From assembly GCF_049243985.1 (NCBI RefSeq), contig NC_135370.1:169411824-169475823 (forward strand): a stretch of 64,000 nt of DNA, written 5' to 3'. This stretch comes from Paroedura picta. Lineage: Eukaryota > Chordata > Lepidosauria > Squamata > Gekkonidae. The notes beneath the pieces were generated by a model. That model was not told the DNA's origin. It saw nothing but the letters and a program-made list of their open reading frames with translations, and ran no database searches. This document shows positions 22,301 through 56,056 of the stretch, piece by piece; the first letter of the stretch is position 1, and every line of letters begins with the position of its first letter. Position numbers and translations under genes: made by a program.

Positions 22301-23782
22301 CATAAACCATCTCCGGTTGAAGCTGCTTGCCGTATCTCAAAGCCTAGAGAGTCTGGTTCAAATGTACTGAAATCAAAAGTCCACAGCCATCCTTTGGCAT
22401 CACGCAATTACAGACAGAGGTGCATTCCCCCACCCCACAAATGAGGAAACACTTACCTGTAAAGGCTGAATTCTTTCTCAGTGCACCAGAAACGGTTTTT
22501 ATCAGGTGCTGTATGTCCGTACTAGACAATTTGGTCAGCCTTTGCAAATCTGCCCCTGAAAGATTCAGAACTTCTTTGATGGATCTTAGGTTAGCTGGAA
22601 CAGGAAAAGTGATCAAATATAATGGGTTTAATTGCTTTCCCCATGTACAAATAGTTTAATTTTAGCCCTTTTAACCGTGGTTGCCCAGAAATGTGGCTGT
22701 ACTTGTTCCTGGATATAGGCAGGTCTCACTGGAAGTATTTCGGCTCATGCAGCAGTTTCATTTTATCAAGTCAATAAAGCCACAGAAGTGAAGAATACAG
22801 TGAGTAAGAGGCAGATTGCAGCTTCTGTGCAAAGACTTCCCAATATGATGCTACAAACTATGTGCTTAAATTATTCATATGAACACGTATTTCAAAACAG
22901 TGGCATCTGTGTGCATGCTGCATTATAGAGATTTTCGCCACACACCAAATATATATTTTTGAGTAGTCCAAAATACATCATGCTACAAATACCTTGCTTT
23001 AAGAGATGCTAAGGTTGACGTTATAATTTCAGATAAATTTTGGAGCCAATTGAGGCTTTTCCCTATGACAAGCTCTGTATTTGCATTTAAAAATTATTAT
23101 TCCTGATGAAGAACATTTCAAAACACAGCATTTATTGATGGCATGTCTGTTATTGTACTAGCATATCAGTATTTATGTTCAAATACATGGTATTTATTTT
23201 TTTGAAATACATGTTCATACAAAAAATTGAAGCAAATACAGAGTTTGTAATATTGTGTTTTTGCACAGTAGCGGCATTCAGCTTGTTATTCGGTGCAGTT
23301 TAATTGTAGGCATGCTTTACTGAAGAGGTACCACTAGATTCCACAGGACCCTCTATGCACTTCCTCAGATGTAAGTCTTATAGCACAATCCACAATCATA
23401 AGCATCTATGTCCCTCTGTGTCTACTTTTACAAAATTTCGCTCAGAAGTCAACAGCCAGCCACTCTCTACTGATGTACTAAGGGGGGAGTGCTGCTGAAA
23501 TGGGTGGGATTTATTTTTTTAGCAAACATAAATAGGCTCAGACTGGAATGGGAAGTGACCATTTAGCCTACCCAGCCGAGGATTCAGACAATAACTTATC
23601 GGAGTCAAGAAAATAGCAAAGCTCAAGTTTAGAAGTTAAAATTTCAGTCACCAGGTGTGCAAATATGGGAACAGGACTCAAAAGATGTAGCATTTTTAAT
23701 AAAATTATAAAAAATGATACAAGTTACCTTTTTTGATAGCTGCAATGACTCTAGGATTCATGTCGAGCTGATCCCAGTCCAT
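13082..23782 (-). CDS. XRCC3: DNA repair protein XRCC3 (RAD51 paralogue), complete coding region
   Basis: XRCC3 pairs with RAD51C (the CX3 complex) in the nucleus and supports homologous recombination. Seven minus-strand coding exons join in phase to 352 codons, close to the human 346: 23728-23782, 22457-22594, 21250-21462, 20488-20642, 17234-17446, 14394-14443 and 13082-13316. The protein starts [18 protein letters not shown]. An HhH-like N-terminal region occupies about residues 1-60. The Walker A motif GESSAGKT is at 107-114, with its lysine at 113 as in human, and Walker B LVVID is at 209-213. The C-terminal signature [12 protein letters not shown] follows. All junctions use GT-AG. A 5' noncoding exon is likely near 26241. 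The 3' end converges on KLC1, and the 5' end probably shares a promoter region with ZFYVE21. Residue 241, the site of the human Thr241Met variant, is lysine here. Confidence 0.97.
13757..14065 (+). mobile_element. hAT-like non-autonomous element, family 4
   Basis: The copy starts CATCCTTTCTCAACC and ends TTGAAAGCCTG. Imperfect flanks ATTTAAGG and ACTCAAGG match at 6 of 8. It contains CCAGAAGTGGCGCGATCATG and GGCCCATCATTGGCC blocks found in the four other copies. It lies in the last XRCC3 intron. Confidence 0.75.
14394..14443 (-). CDS. XRCC3: XRCC3 coding exon 6 (50-bp small exon)
   Basis: The short exon encodes [16 protein letters not shown] plus two bases. It matches the VTEAM that follows CINQ in human XRCC3. 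It is framed by TTAAAAACCCAG and a GTGAGTAC donor. Its length of 2 mod 3 exactly fixes the phase between exons 5 and 7. Confidence 0.93.
14502..14868. mobile_element. hAT-like element, family 6, interrupted by a family 1 MITE
   Basis: The left end is CAGGGGTCCCCAACCCGGTG. Sequence matching the element at 6245-6456 resumes after the inserted MITE (14637-14752) and fades near 14868. The nested order shows that family 6 is the older insertion. Confidence 0.65.
14637..14752. mobile_element. Palindromic hAT-like MITE, family 1, nested
   Basis: The termini are CAGGGGTGGGC and GCCCACCCCTG. The target duplication is GTCTATAC and ATCTATGC, 6 of 8. It is inserted in the family 6 element. Confidence 0.8.
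15088..15305 (-). repeat. tRNA-derived squamate SINE
   Basis: The complement of the conserved body (CTCCACAACAGAAACCCTGG) and of the B-box region (GGGGAATCAAAGCCGG) is present in the right order. The copy lies in XRCC3 intron sequence. Confidence 0.8.
15626..15902 (+). repeat. tRNA-derived squamate SINE
   Basis: The head reads GCCAGTTTGGTGCAGTGGTT, the B box GGGTTCGATTCTG, and the TTC-rich tail ends near 15902. Confidence 0.85.
15903..16914. other. XRCC3 intron, no feature recognised
   Basis: The stretch contains a G-run at 16147-16162 and otherwise single-copy-looking sequence. No exon signal was accepted. Confidence 0.4.
16915..17175 (+). mobile_element. CR1 LINE 3' end
   Basis: The fragment carries the CR1 tail GGGTTGGACTAGATGACTC and TTCCAATTCTATGATT. 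It lies about 60 bases past the donor of XRCC3 exon 5, in the opposite orientation to the gene. Confidence 0.85.
17234..17446 (-). CDS. XRCC3: XRCC3 coding exon 5 (Walker B)
   Basis: The exon is exactly 71 codons in phase 0. It encodes [19 protein letters not shown], then Walker [17 protein letters not shown], and ends VVCINQ. The acceptor is GGTTTTTGCAG and the donor GTAAGAC. Confidence 0.97.
17447..18360. other. XRCC3 intron, single-copy-looking
   Basis: No exon, RNA gene or clear repeat was recognised in this stretch. Confidence 0.35.
18361..18440 (-). repeat. tRNA-Ala-like SINE fragment
   Basis: On the minus strand GGCTCAGTGGTAGAGCACC and CCGGGTTCAAACCCCGGCAT give recognisable A- and B-box regions of a tRNA-Ala-like head. 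The acceptor stem does not pair, so it reads as a SINE or pseudo-tRNA and not as a working tRNA gene. Confidence 0.6.
19020..19255 (-). repeat. tRNA-Ala-like SINE, longer copy
   Basis: The minus strand carries CAGTGGCAGAGCCATCTGCC, CATGCAGAAGGTCCCGGG, CCAGTTGAAAGGATCC and TAAGGCAGCTTCCTGCGTG in the order typical of a squamate tRNA-headed SINE. Confidence 0.65.
19495..19566 (+). mobile_element. L2-like LINE 3' end with (AAC)n tail
   Basis: The 3' signature CTGTAACCCACCTCGAGCC leads into AAATAACAACAACAACAAC. Confidence 0.65.
19722..19870 (-). repeat. Interspersed repeat fragment, CR1-like
   Basis: The block AGATCAGACCAGTGGTCC to CACACAGTGGCCAACCAG recurs in degenerate form near 1385-1415. It resembles widespread reptilian LINE-derived repeats; family not certain. 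Confidence 0.45.
20488..20642 (-). CDS. XRCC3: XRCC3 coding exon 4
   Basis: The 155-bp exon encodes [18 protein letters not shown] through FVEHAADI, matching the human [18 protein letters not shown] segment. The acceptor is CTGTCACAG and the donor GTAAGTC. Confidence 0.97.
21013..21190. repeat. Two SINE fragments
   Basis: A plus-strand SINE head (GGTGTAGTGGTTAGGAGTGC, 21018-21037) breaks off at about 21060. It is followed by a minus-strand tRNA-like segment (GGGGATTTGAATCTGGG, 21129-21145). Confidence 0.55.
21250..21462 (-). CDS. XRCC3: XRCC3 coding exon 3 (Walker A)
   Basis: The 213-bp exon contains [18 protein letters not shown] and the ATP-binding Walker A motif GESSAGKT. It ends HGGLES with one base of the next glycine codon. 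The acceptor is CTGTAG and the donor GTAAGAA. Confidence 0.97.
21562..21662 (+). mobile_element. CR1 LINE 3' end, short
   Basis: It contains GGCCTGGACCAGATGACC and ends TCTATGATTCTATGA. It lies upstream of XRCC3 exon 3 in the opposite orientation. Confidence 0.75.
21668..21925 (-). repeat. tRNA-derived squamate SINE
   Basis: It reads in complement from TTTTTATACCCCGCTTTTC through CCACAACAGACACCC to the degenerate head (CTTAGCCGCGACCCC). Confidence 0.8.
22457..22594 (-). CDS. XRCC3: XRCC3 coding exon 2
   Basis: The 138-bp exon encodes [20 protein letters not shown] and on to RKNSAFT, which aligns with the human [20 protein letters not shown] segment. It follows a TTCCTGTTCCAG acceptor and ends at a GTAAGTG donor. 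Confidence 0.96.
22640..23727. other. XRCC3 intron 1 of the coding region, AT-rich
   Basis: A single-copy-looking, AT-rich stretch with no recognised repeat, exon or RNA gene. It is the longest repeat-free intronic run in XRCC3. Confidence 0.4.
23728..23782 (-). CDS. XRCC3: XRCC3 coding exon 1 (start codon)
   Basis: The ATG is at 23782-23780. Eighteen codons plus one base read [18 protein letters not shown] and a split alanine. The donor is GTAACTT. The exon also holds about 30 bases of 5' UTR back to an acceptor at 23813-23816 (TTTTGCAG on the minus strand), so an upstream noncoding exon is expected. Confidence 0.95.
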
Positions 23783-24355
23783 TTGCTGAAAGGGGCTGAG
23801 CCACATAACGTCCTGCAAAAGGGCAGACAGAGATAAAACACAGACAAGAGAGGCAGCAATGGAGACCGACCCTTTAATGTCGTGGGAAAGATCTCAGCAA
23901 AGCACTAGAAAACACCAGTGCCAGACACGCCAGAAGTGGATACTTAGGGGACAACATATGTAAGGAAGCCAAAGTGATGAAAAGCATCCATGTGGACACA
24001 GCCTAATCTTATACAAAGGGAACAAAAAGTTTTATCCACTTTCTGCACAAGAATGATTTTAGCACCCACTAACCCCCACACACACATACACATTTTTTGC
24101 TGAAACCTTCCTGTTTAGTAAAGGAATCATTTTGGTTTTTCAAAATATTCTTCTTCATGTGCACTGAGCAAAACCAAGGCAGCATAATGAATCGAGTGGC
24201 AAACCAGTACACTGGGTGACCTTGGTTCAAATCATTAGTTCTGTCAGGGCATCTTCCACGGCCGAAAGGTTGAAAAGGCACCTCCAGAATGAAAACGAGT
24301 TCTGGGAGAACTGAAGGTGACACAAGACTGGGATTGTCGATGCTGATGGTATTTT

Positions 24356-24860
24356 AAATGCTGATGAGTCCAATTTTTTAAAAATTATTCTCCACAAATT
24401 GTTTTAACTGTATCATGCATTCACCTTTTATACGATGTACACTGCCCGGAACCCGCATGCAAATTTAAATTAAATAAATAAACACACCAAAGTTTAATTT
24501 GCGGTGTAAGCTATGGTGTGTGTGCACAGTTCTTCAAATACAACGAAACAGACTTTCTCAAGCCTCACATTTAGGTGGGAGGACTAGTGAGAGTCAAGTT
24601 GCCAAAGTATGCAGCCTGATTTTAAGTAGCCCTTCCTGCCCACTAATCCCTCCTCCCCTCTGTCTACTTATATCCCCTGGGGTTTCTTGACATCTCTTTA
24701 TTTTATTTATATTTATATACCGCCCTCCCCCGAAGGCTCAGGGCAGTTTACAAGGAACAGGAAACGGGTACAGATAACATAAGGAAACACATGTGACAAC
24801 AGCAATAACAGTACAGCAACAATAACCCCAACATGATAACAGCAATAATAAAATGATAGA
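24356..24860. mobile_element. L2-like LINE 3' ends, two fragments
   Basis: A plus-strand tail (CGATGTACACTGCCCGGAACC, then TTAAATTAAATAAATAAAC) lies at 24356-24482. A minus-strand piece (ATATACCGCCCTCCCCCGAAG) lies at 24699-24860. Confidence 0.6.
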
Positions 24861-24919
24861 ACTGCAAAGGAGCCTCAGCTGAACTCTTACTGGGACCCAG
24901 TGTGTTAGGCAGATTAGTG

Positions 24920-25558
24920 GTGGTCATAATACGTGGAAGGGTTACCCAAATGGGCGGGAGTCAATTAGTATTTGGTATCTTTAAACACTTGTTATCAGAT
25001 GATATGACCATATATGACCATATGGTCATGTTAATCCACACACCCCTCCCAAAATGGCTAATGGTGGGCCCGGAGGGGATGGGAAGAAGAGGGAGCCCCA
25101 GGTGGTCGTGTATACCAGTGGTCCCCAACCCGCAGTCCGCGGCCTGGTGCCGGACCGCGAAGGCCAGGGCGCCGGGACGCGGTTCCCTCTCCCCACCCCC
25201 CCCCCGCAGTAAAAAACTTCCCCGGGCCACAAACCTGCGGCCCGGGAAGCTTCTTACTGCGGGAGGGGGGGGGAGAGGGAATCAGGGCATGCGCGGCCAA
25301 AATCACGCATGTGCGCAAGTTCCGCACATGCGCGCAAGTTCTGCTCATGCGCAATTTCGGCCGCGTATCGCACATGTGCGCATGCGCGGCCCGGGCAGTT
25401 GCCCCGCCAGTCCCCAGCCGGAAAAAGGTTGGGGACCACTGGTGTATACAGCTCTCCTTCCCAACCATATTCTGTGTGATCTCATCACTTCTGGGATTTC
25501 TCAAAGCCTGAAGAATGTTTCAGGGCTTTCTCAATGGCAAAAATGTTGAGAAAGGCTG
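24920..25558 (-). mobile_element. hAT-like family 4 element split by a family 3 element
   Basis: Family 4 text runs from near 24920, is broken at 25115, and resumes at 25450 (TTCCCAACCATATTCTG) to end with GTTGAGAAAGGCTG. The left boundary is approximate. Confidence 0.75.
25116..25441 (+). mobile_element. hAT-like non-autonomous element, family 3, nested
   Basis: The termini are CAGTGGTCCCCAACC and GGTTGGGGACCACTG. The perfect target duplication GTGTATAC lies at 25108-25115 and 25442-25449. The interior is rich in CpG and GCGCATGCGC-like motifs and is related to the copy at 957-1281. Confidence 0.92.
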
Positions 25559-25689
25559 ACCTATATTGAGAAAGGCTGACCTCCCATGGCTTGAGGGATC
25601 CAGGCATTTGGTTGAGGTCGATAGAAGCCCCTGAACCTCCCTGCCTTGACCCCATACACCTGAACTGACCAGCCATGGGTCTATTAGAC

Positions 25690-25779
25690 CAGGGATAGTC
25701 AACCTGTGGTCCTCCAGATGCCCATGGACTACAATTCCCATGAGCCCCTGCCACAGCATTTACAGAATGACTATCCCTG
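25690..25779. mobile_element. Palindromic MITE, family 1, internally deleted
   Basis: The left arm is whole and the right arm is mostly lost, leaving 90 bp. The perfect target duplication TATTAGAC lies at 25682-25689 and 25780-25787. Confidence 0.88.
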
Positions 25780-25804
25780 TATTAGACTGTTTGCTCTGTT
25801 TGAA

Positions 25805-26110
25805 TGTTATTTTCTCTGCTTATATATTGTTAATATTACTGTTGCCTTTCATTTGACATAGTCATGGAGTTTGATGTACTGTTCTTGTTTTCGTGCCGTG
25901 TGAACCGCCCTGAGCCTTAGGGGAGGCCGGGATATTAATGTAATTAATAAATAAACGAAAAAAAATAAAATGTATTATTTGTCCATTTATTACATTTATA
26001 ACCCTAAGGCTCAGGGCGGTTTGCGGAAAACACAGGTAAAAACGTGGCTCAACAATAACAACAGGCAGGATAACCACAGTAGTAACAATAACATTTGGTG
26101 ATAATGACTT
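25805..26110. mobile_element. Two L2-like LINE 3' ends, tail to tail
   Basis: The plus-strand end (GAACCGCCCTGAGCCTTAGG, then AATTAATAAATAAACG, to about 25965) meets a minus-strand end (ACCCTAAGGCTCAGGGCGG, from about 25975). The two A/T-rich tails abut. Confidence 0.7.
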
Positions 26111-26240
26111 TTTTTTCTTAATTAAAACATCAACATTAACCGTTAACGGAATCCCACAGTTGCGCCTGGAGAAGCGCGCATGCGCATCACAGCATGTGCC
26201 CGGAGGACTAAGCTGACTCGAGCTCCGCTCTCGCACTGAC

Positions 26241-26400
26241 CTTTCCCCACCCCGTTGCAATGAGCGGACTAAGCCGCTTTCTTCGCCGCTTGCTCACGAG
26301 CAGTCCAGGCGAAGGCAGGGCGGGAAACAAACTCTCGGCCCTCCGAGTCGACTTCCCAGCAGAGCATCCCGAGTCAGTTGGCTACGAATGAGCAGGGCCC
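26241..26400 (-). other. XRCC3: Candidate XRCC3 noncoding first exon
   Basis: The XRCC3 start-codon exon has an acceptor upstream of its ATG, so a noncoding exon is needed. A GTCAGTGC donor on the minus strand sits at 26240-26233, at the edge of the CpG-rich region. The 5' boundary is a guess. Confidence 0.35.
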
Positions 26401-26545
26401 GCGCGAGACATGAGCCAATCACAAAGCGCGGAGAGCAACGCGTAGCCAATCAGCTACGAGAACGCTCGCCCGCCCTTTACCAGCCTCTCCCTTCCCTCGC
26501 TAGAGAACTCCGTTCCAGCCACCGAGGCAATTAAAGCAGCGCATG

Positions 26546-50987
<24,442 letters not shown>

Positions 50988-51700
50988 CAGCTTCCAATTT
51001 GAGGGGGAAAAGAGGAGCTCTCAGAATAAACATCTCACTTCCTGCTAGTTCACATGTTAATAAGTACTTGGAAACAGAGGGAACCCACCCACCCACCCAC
51101 CCACCCCTGATCTTTCCGGCTCAGCCTGGTTCATTCTGTGAGCATTGGCCCAATAACAATGTGAGTATTTGACCCCTAAGTATTCACTTATTTAGTGTGC
51201 AATATGTATACACTTCATTAATGCTTTAAATATAGCCTTGCCTCGAAGACTTTATATTTTTGTTAAAATCGTGTCTGCACTTATGTATAATGAAGCGTGA
51301 CCTGCACTACAGCTAAATGTATAGCACAACTTTTTGTAGTTACAGATAATGTATACTGTATAATTTCATTATAAAGAGGAAAGAAACTCATGTATGATGC
51401 TCCCGAGAATAGCTTTTCAGGTGTGTAGATCTCAGGTTACCCCCCCCCCCATCCAACCTATGAAATCTGCCTTAGGTGTCCTTTTTTTTAGAAGCCACTC
51501 TTTCTTGTGGTGGGGGATTTGTATCATGCTATTAAACACTTCTCTTGTAAAGCTAAGATTTTACCAAATGCCACAAATTGTCCTGTGAGAGTCGACCTTT
51601 TCGGATGAAGCTTCCAGCAAGGGTGATTTTTTTGAAGTTTTCTATTCATGCTCTTTGTGGTAATTCTAGGTTTGGCTAATAAAACCCGATTAAATACTAC
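50988..51700 (+). other. ZFYVE21: ZFYVE21 3' UTR with poly(A) signal
   Basis: About 700 bases of single-copy-looking sequence follow the stop, with a short (CCCA)n run at 51083-51107. The poly(A) signal AATAAA is at 51678-51683. Confidence 0.75.
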
Positions 51701-52004
51701 TTAAAGTGGTGAATCCTCGTCGTGTTTATTCGAGAGAATAATCTCCCATCTTGAGATGCCCTCGGGTTGCTCACTGAGGGCCAAGCAGCAGCTTTGACAC
51801 CAGGAGCCAAAGGGTGTCCATGAGGAGGTGGATGTTGTTGCTGTTGTGTTATTCAGCACTGTGTTAGCGTCCCCATGCACTTTCCACTGAGGTAAAGGCA
51901 CCTTGTGGCACACCTTGTGGCGAAGATTGCGCTTACACCCAGGTTTCATTTTAGAAAAGAGGACTAAGAAGCTGGACAGGCCTCTGACGGAGAGGCTGAT
52001 TCTG

Positions 52005-52124
52005 TGAAGGTTCAAGGGGGTGGCAGGTGACAGTGGATGAGCGAGAGGGTTGTGAGTGTCCTGCATAGTGCCAGGGGTTGGACTAGATACCCAGGAGGTC
52101 CCTTCCAACTCTATGATTCTAGGG
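52005..52124 (+). mobile_element. CR1 LINE 3' end, short
   Basis: It contains GGGTTGGACTAGATACCC and CTTCCAACTCTATGATTC. Confidence 0.8.
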
Positions 52125-52194
52125 GACATGAAGAAGATGGACAACTTTTTTCCCTCTCCCAAATATTGTCATTTGAATGCATCAAATGAAGTTG

Positions 52195-52512
52195 AATGGT
52201 GCCAAATTCAGAACAGATACAAGAAAATATTTCTTTACACAGAAACTGATTAAAGCATGGCATTTGCTGCCAGAAGATGTAAAAATTACCACAAAAGGGA
52301 AGTAGACCTAACGTCTATGAAGCAGTCAGTGGTCAAAGGGAACTGCCCCTCCACAGCCAGAGGTAGTCAACCTCTGGATCCCAGTGCCAGGAGGCAACAT
52401 GAGGGGAAGATCTTAGCATCTGTGCTCTGTTGTTGCCCCTCCAGAGGAGCTGGTTGGCCACTATGTGAGACAGGAGGCTGGACTAGAAGGACTAGCCATC
52501 AGAGCCAGTAGA
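52195..52512 (+). mobile_element. CR1-like LINE 3' region
   Basis: It has the same blocks as the copy at 31547 (ATTTCTTTACACAGAAACTG, GGCATTTGCTGCCAGAAG, GGTTGGCCACTATGTGAG), diverged and truncated. Confidence 0.7.
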
Positions 52513-52513
52513 G

Positions 52514-52612
52514 CAGGGGTAGTCAACCTGTGGTCCTGTCTCAAATGCTGGCAGGGGCTCATGGGAACTGTAGTCCATGGACATCTGGAGGACCACAGGT
52601 TGACTACCCCTG
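52514..52612. mobile_element. Palindromic MITE, family 1, left arm shortened
   Basis: The perfect target duplication CAGTAGAG lies at 52506-52513 and 52613-52620. Confidence 0.9.
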
Positions 52613-52859
52613 CAGTAGAGGCTTTCTTTGAAAATCTTGTTGACCATCACCTTCCAAGCCATACCACCCTTCTTTTAAAGACAGGAAGGATTTTGTGAAC
52701 CTCATTTTGTTATCGAAGTCTCCTATGGTCTAACTCTTAGGAAATACACAGTGTGAGGAACGGCAGGACTATTGCAATGCAAGAGATAGTTATAAAATTT
52801 TCCAGGCTCACTTTTGCACAAGTTCTCCTTCAAAGAATTTAAAAACACAGGACGTGCAG

Positions 52860-54330
52860 GCGCGATCGTACTGTAGCAGTAGTTTATTGTGCACACTGGA
52901 TGAGCAGTGTATCTTAGGCTCACATTCATTTAGCAAATATCTTTTACAATAATACCCTTTCACTTCTCGTCACCACAATATATACAATTAATGCTAAACA
53001 GTGGTAAAAGCAACTTACAGCACTGCATCCGTGGATATATAAATTATGCACAACATGGACATGAATACAGCCCATCGGCCTACCGTCGAACTGGGAGGAA
53101 ATTAGAAAACGCGTGGCTACAACTGAATGGGGAATTCAAAATAGACTTCTGCGTATAAAATCATGTACAATTGATATTCCAATGAAGTGCTTTTTCTTCT
53201 TCTTTTTGCTTGAAACTACATTGTGGATTTTAAGTTATTGCATAACTCGCCCTGGCACATGCTGCAGGGCTGCCAAGAGCCACAGGCACCGTCCCTGCCC
53301 AAATAACACGTTGTCTTTCACCATAATAAGTCTCTCCTCTTCCTCTGCTACACAACCAACCTGGCCTTCACTCGCCTTCTAGCTAAAACCTAAAGGTCCT
53401 TAAACTGAACCCCCTTTGCATTTTCTTTTAAAAATAACCTTACTCTTTACCCCCTTTTCAACTATTGCACTTTTCTTCCGTATAAACATACAAGTCCCTC
53501 GAATCTGGGTTTGTCCAGAAGAGGCAATTCGGGGCGCGGTGGGTGAAGAAGTATAAAACGGGATACGGGGAAGTTAAACTGGTGCTTAGAAGCAGGAGTA
53601 TCAAGAAAAAAAAACACCAAGTGAAGGGAGAAGTGCTGTTTTGAGAGGTGTACCAAAAGGAAAAAAAAAATCCGTTCAGCTTTGATGCTTCTCTTGTTTT
53701 GTCAGTAACGTCCTGGTACTTAGAGGGCTGTTGGCGATTCCCAGCGGTCGACTCTCACCCAAGCTCTTTTAAGGATTTGCACAGTAAACTCGACATTCAG
53801 CTGACAACTTTAATAGCAACAGGTCTTGATACATCAGGATAGTTAACTGTGGACTACACCGGACCAGACAGCAAATCTGCGTTTTGCAAAGGGGGCTTTC
53901 CCCCCCCTCTAACATTTAGCACAAGTAAGTTTGTTCTCTTAAATTTGATTGGCAAAAGGAAATGCTGCAGGCCGTGTTGAAGTACCTCTCCCCAAAGGAG
54001 CGGGCGAGTTGACGCAGAGCAGACCTCACTTACAAACGGCAGACTGAAAACCTCAAAGGCTGTCCATTTATGTTTAACAAAAGCACCATATAAAAACAGG
54101 TATAGCTTTATTTCTCCTGGTGAAATGTGACTGAGAAATGTCTCCAGTGTATACTTTCCGCCTTCCAGTTGCCAGCCAGATATTGCACTGCCAAAAGTAG
54201 AATTCAGGCAAGTGTTCGTTGCCGAGGCTTTATTCTTGGGTATAACTGCAACAAAATGAATTTGAAGTCAAAATTCAGGATTTGTGTCGGAAATAGTTAT
54301 TTATTAACTAGTTAATATACTTTTAGAAAA
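52860..54330 (-). other. PPP1R13B: Inferred PPP1R13B 3' UTR
   Basis: The 1.5-kb stretch is repeat-poor and single-copy-looking, in contrast to its surroundings. On the minus strand it ends with AATAAACTACTGC at 52888-52876 (signal at 52883-52888). It likely contains the last exon of PPP1R13B, but no coding match to the expected C-terminus was found. Confidence 0.5.
52883..52888 (-). terminator. PPP1R13B: Candidate PPP1R13B poly(A) signal
   Basis: AATAAA on the minus strand, about 1.2 kb from the ZFYVE21 signal at 51678 on the plus strand. The space between the two is mostly CR1 and MITE sequence. Confidence 0.55.
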
Positions 54331-54337
54331 ATTATAT

Positions 54338-54734
54338 ATGTTCCCGGCCCCAGGGAAGCACGCCTAGCCTCGACCAGGGCCAGGGCCTTTTCGGTCCTGG
54401 CCCCCACCTGGTGGAATGAGCTCCCGGGAGAGCTGCGGGCCCTGCGGGACCTTTCAACGTTCCGCAGGGCCTGCAAGACGGAGCTCTTCCGCCAGGTCTA
54501 TGGTTGAGGCCGGGGCTGCTGGGGTACATCGACTGCTCTCCCCCGGGCTTCTTCTTGAACATTGTTGACCTCCTCCACCCCCCCCTTTTTTTTAGAAATG
54601 GGGGTAGGAAGGGGATCTTATTATTGTGCCGCCATGTTGTGACATTTTAAAGTCTTTTAATGGGAGTTTTAATGGGGTTTTTAAGACACTGTAACCCGCC
54701 ACGAGCCATTTGGGAGTGGCGGGAAATAAATCGA

Positions 54735-54794
<60 letters not shown>

Positions 54795-54860
54795 CCATGA
54801 GCCAGCACTGCTGGGAGTGGCGGCATATAAATATAAATATAAAAATAAATAAATAAATTT
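54338..54860 (+). mobile_element. L2-like LINE 3' end with long (AAT)n
   Basis: The last part of the reading frame is visible as GGTGGAATGAGCTCCCGG and GGCCTGCAAGACGGAGCTC, then the 3' end TGTAACCCGCCACGAGCC. A pure (AAT)n run of about 19 units follows at 54735-54794. Confidence 0.8.
54735..54794. repeat. (AAT)n microsatellite
   Basis: About 60 bases of uninterrupted AAT repeat grown from a LINE tail; probably length-variable. Confidence 0.9.
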
Positions 54861-54911
54861 TATTATAAATAAGTAAAATTTCAAAGATAGATTACAGATG
54901 ATCCTATAGGC

Positions 54912-55276
54912 CAGTGGTCCCCAACCTTTTTATCACCAGGGACCGGTCAATGCTTGACAATTTTGCTGAGGCCCGGGGGGGGGGTAGTCTTTTCATCACC
55001 GCCACCTAAGCCCCTGCTCTACTTGCTTTCCCGCTGGTGCCCCTGAATTCCCGCAGCCCACTGGCGGGCGCTGCCAGCAGCAGCTGTGCAGTACCACGCC
55101 AACGGGGAGCCCCAGTCATGATGGCCGCTGGAGAGCGCCAAAGGTGAGTCGGCGGCAGAGTGGCAGGGCAGCCCCCGAGGCAGCAGCCAGAGAAGAGGAC
55201 GAAGAGGAGCTGCGGCCCGGTATCAACTGATCTACGGACCGGTACCGGTCCCCGGACCGGGGGTTGGGGGCCACTG
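54912..55276 (-). mobile_element. hAT-like non-autonomous element, family 2, inverted copy
   Basis: The ends are CAGTGGTCCCCAACC and GGTTGGGGGCCACTG. The perfect target duplication CTATAGGC lies at 54904-54911 and 55277-55284. The interior (GACCGGTCAATGCTTGAC) is the complement of the other family 2 copies. Confidence 0.93.
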
Positions 55277-55364
55277 CTATAGGCTACCATTATAGAAATC
55301 ATTTTGGACAGAAACCGGACAGATCTTAACTCCTGCATGAGGAAATCGCTGTGAGATGCTATGC

Positions 55365-55506
55365 TGACTCTTTTATTTATTTTATTATATTTATAGACTA
55401 CCCTCCCTTTTGGCTCAGGGCAGTTGCTGGCAGGGGCATTTGCTGGCAGGGGCTCATGGGAATTGTAGTCCATGGACATCTGGGGACCACAGGTTGACTA
55501 CCCCTG
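55365..55506. mobile_element. L2-like fragment followed by a family 1 MITE remnant
   Basis: ACTACCCTCCCTTTTGGCTC at about 55397 is a minus-strand LINE end. It breaks directly into the right half of a family 1 MITE (55426-55506) that ends GTTGACTACCCCTG. Confidence 0.65.
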
Positions 55507-55937
55507 TTTTATAGGTAGGACAGCATAGTTTCAATCTGTACCTGGGGATATTTTTTTAAAGGTATCAAGCATCTGTGTATTTAAAAAGAAGCCTTTTTTA
55601 GACAGCAAATACAGAAAGCCGCTGTGCTCGTCTTGACTCAAGTGGAGAGCAATGCATCTCCCCTGCGATACAGATATGATCCTGCAGTTGAAACGTCTTT
55701 ATCTCTACATTTCAAAAGACAAATCTTGTTTCCAGGAGGAGATTTCTTATCGCAGATGAAGAAAACGAACAATCTGAAAACTGCATTTGCCTCTAAAAGT
55801 CAATGGCAATGTTATGGCCTCTCATATTACAGATGCTGCCCCTTAGCACAAGTGAAAACTTATCAGGAGCAGCACATTTTTTAAAAAACGTATCTGCGTA
55901 TCTGAAGGGCCTCCAAATATGTCTCCCAAAGAGCACT
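55507..55937. other. PPP1R13B intron, no feature recognised
   Basis: AT-rich sequence without an accepted exon or repeat. Confidence 0.35.
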
Positions 55938-56055
55938 AAAGGTAAAGGTAAAGGTATCCCCTGTGCAAGCACCGAGTCATGTCTGACCCTTGGGATGACG
56001 CCCTCTAGCGTTTTCACGGCAGAATCAATACAGGGTGGTTTGCCAGTGCCTTCCC
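55938..56055 (-). repeat. Sauria-type SINE, truncated
   Basis: It starts with GGTAAAGGTAAAGGTATCCC, the family's repeated tail, and breaks off after TTTGCCAGTGCCTTCCC. Confidence 0.85.
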
Positions 56056-56056
56056 T

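Noticed and set aside
24902-25549. A 215-codon plus-strand open frame
   Set aside because: It runs through the nested family 4 and family 3 elements; the length comes from GC-rich repeat sequence.
51083-51107. A short CCCA tandem run as a regulatory repeat
   Set aside because: Only about six units within the ZFYVE21 3' UTR; nothing else supports a function.
54029-54050. A minus-strand acceptor-like GAGGTTTTCAG as the start of the missing PPP1R13B exon
   Set aside because: The following codons (SAVCK and stop) bear no likeness to the ASPP C-terminus.
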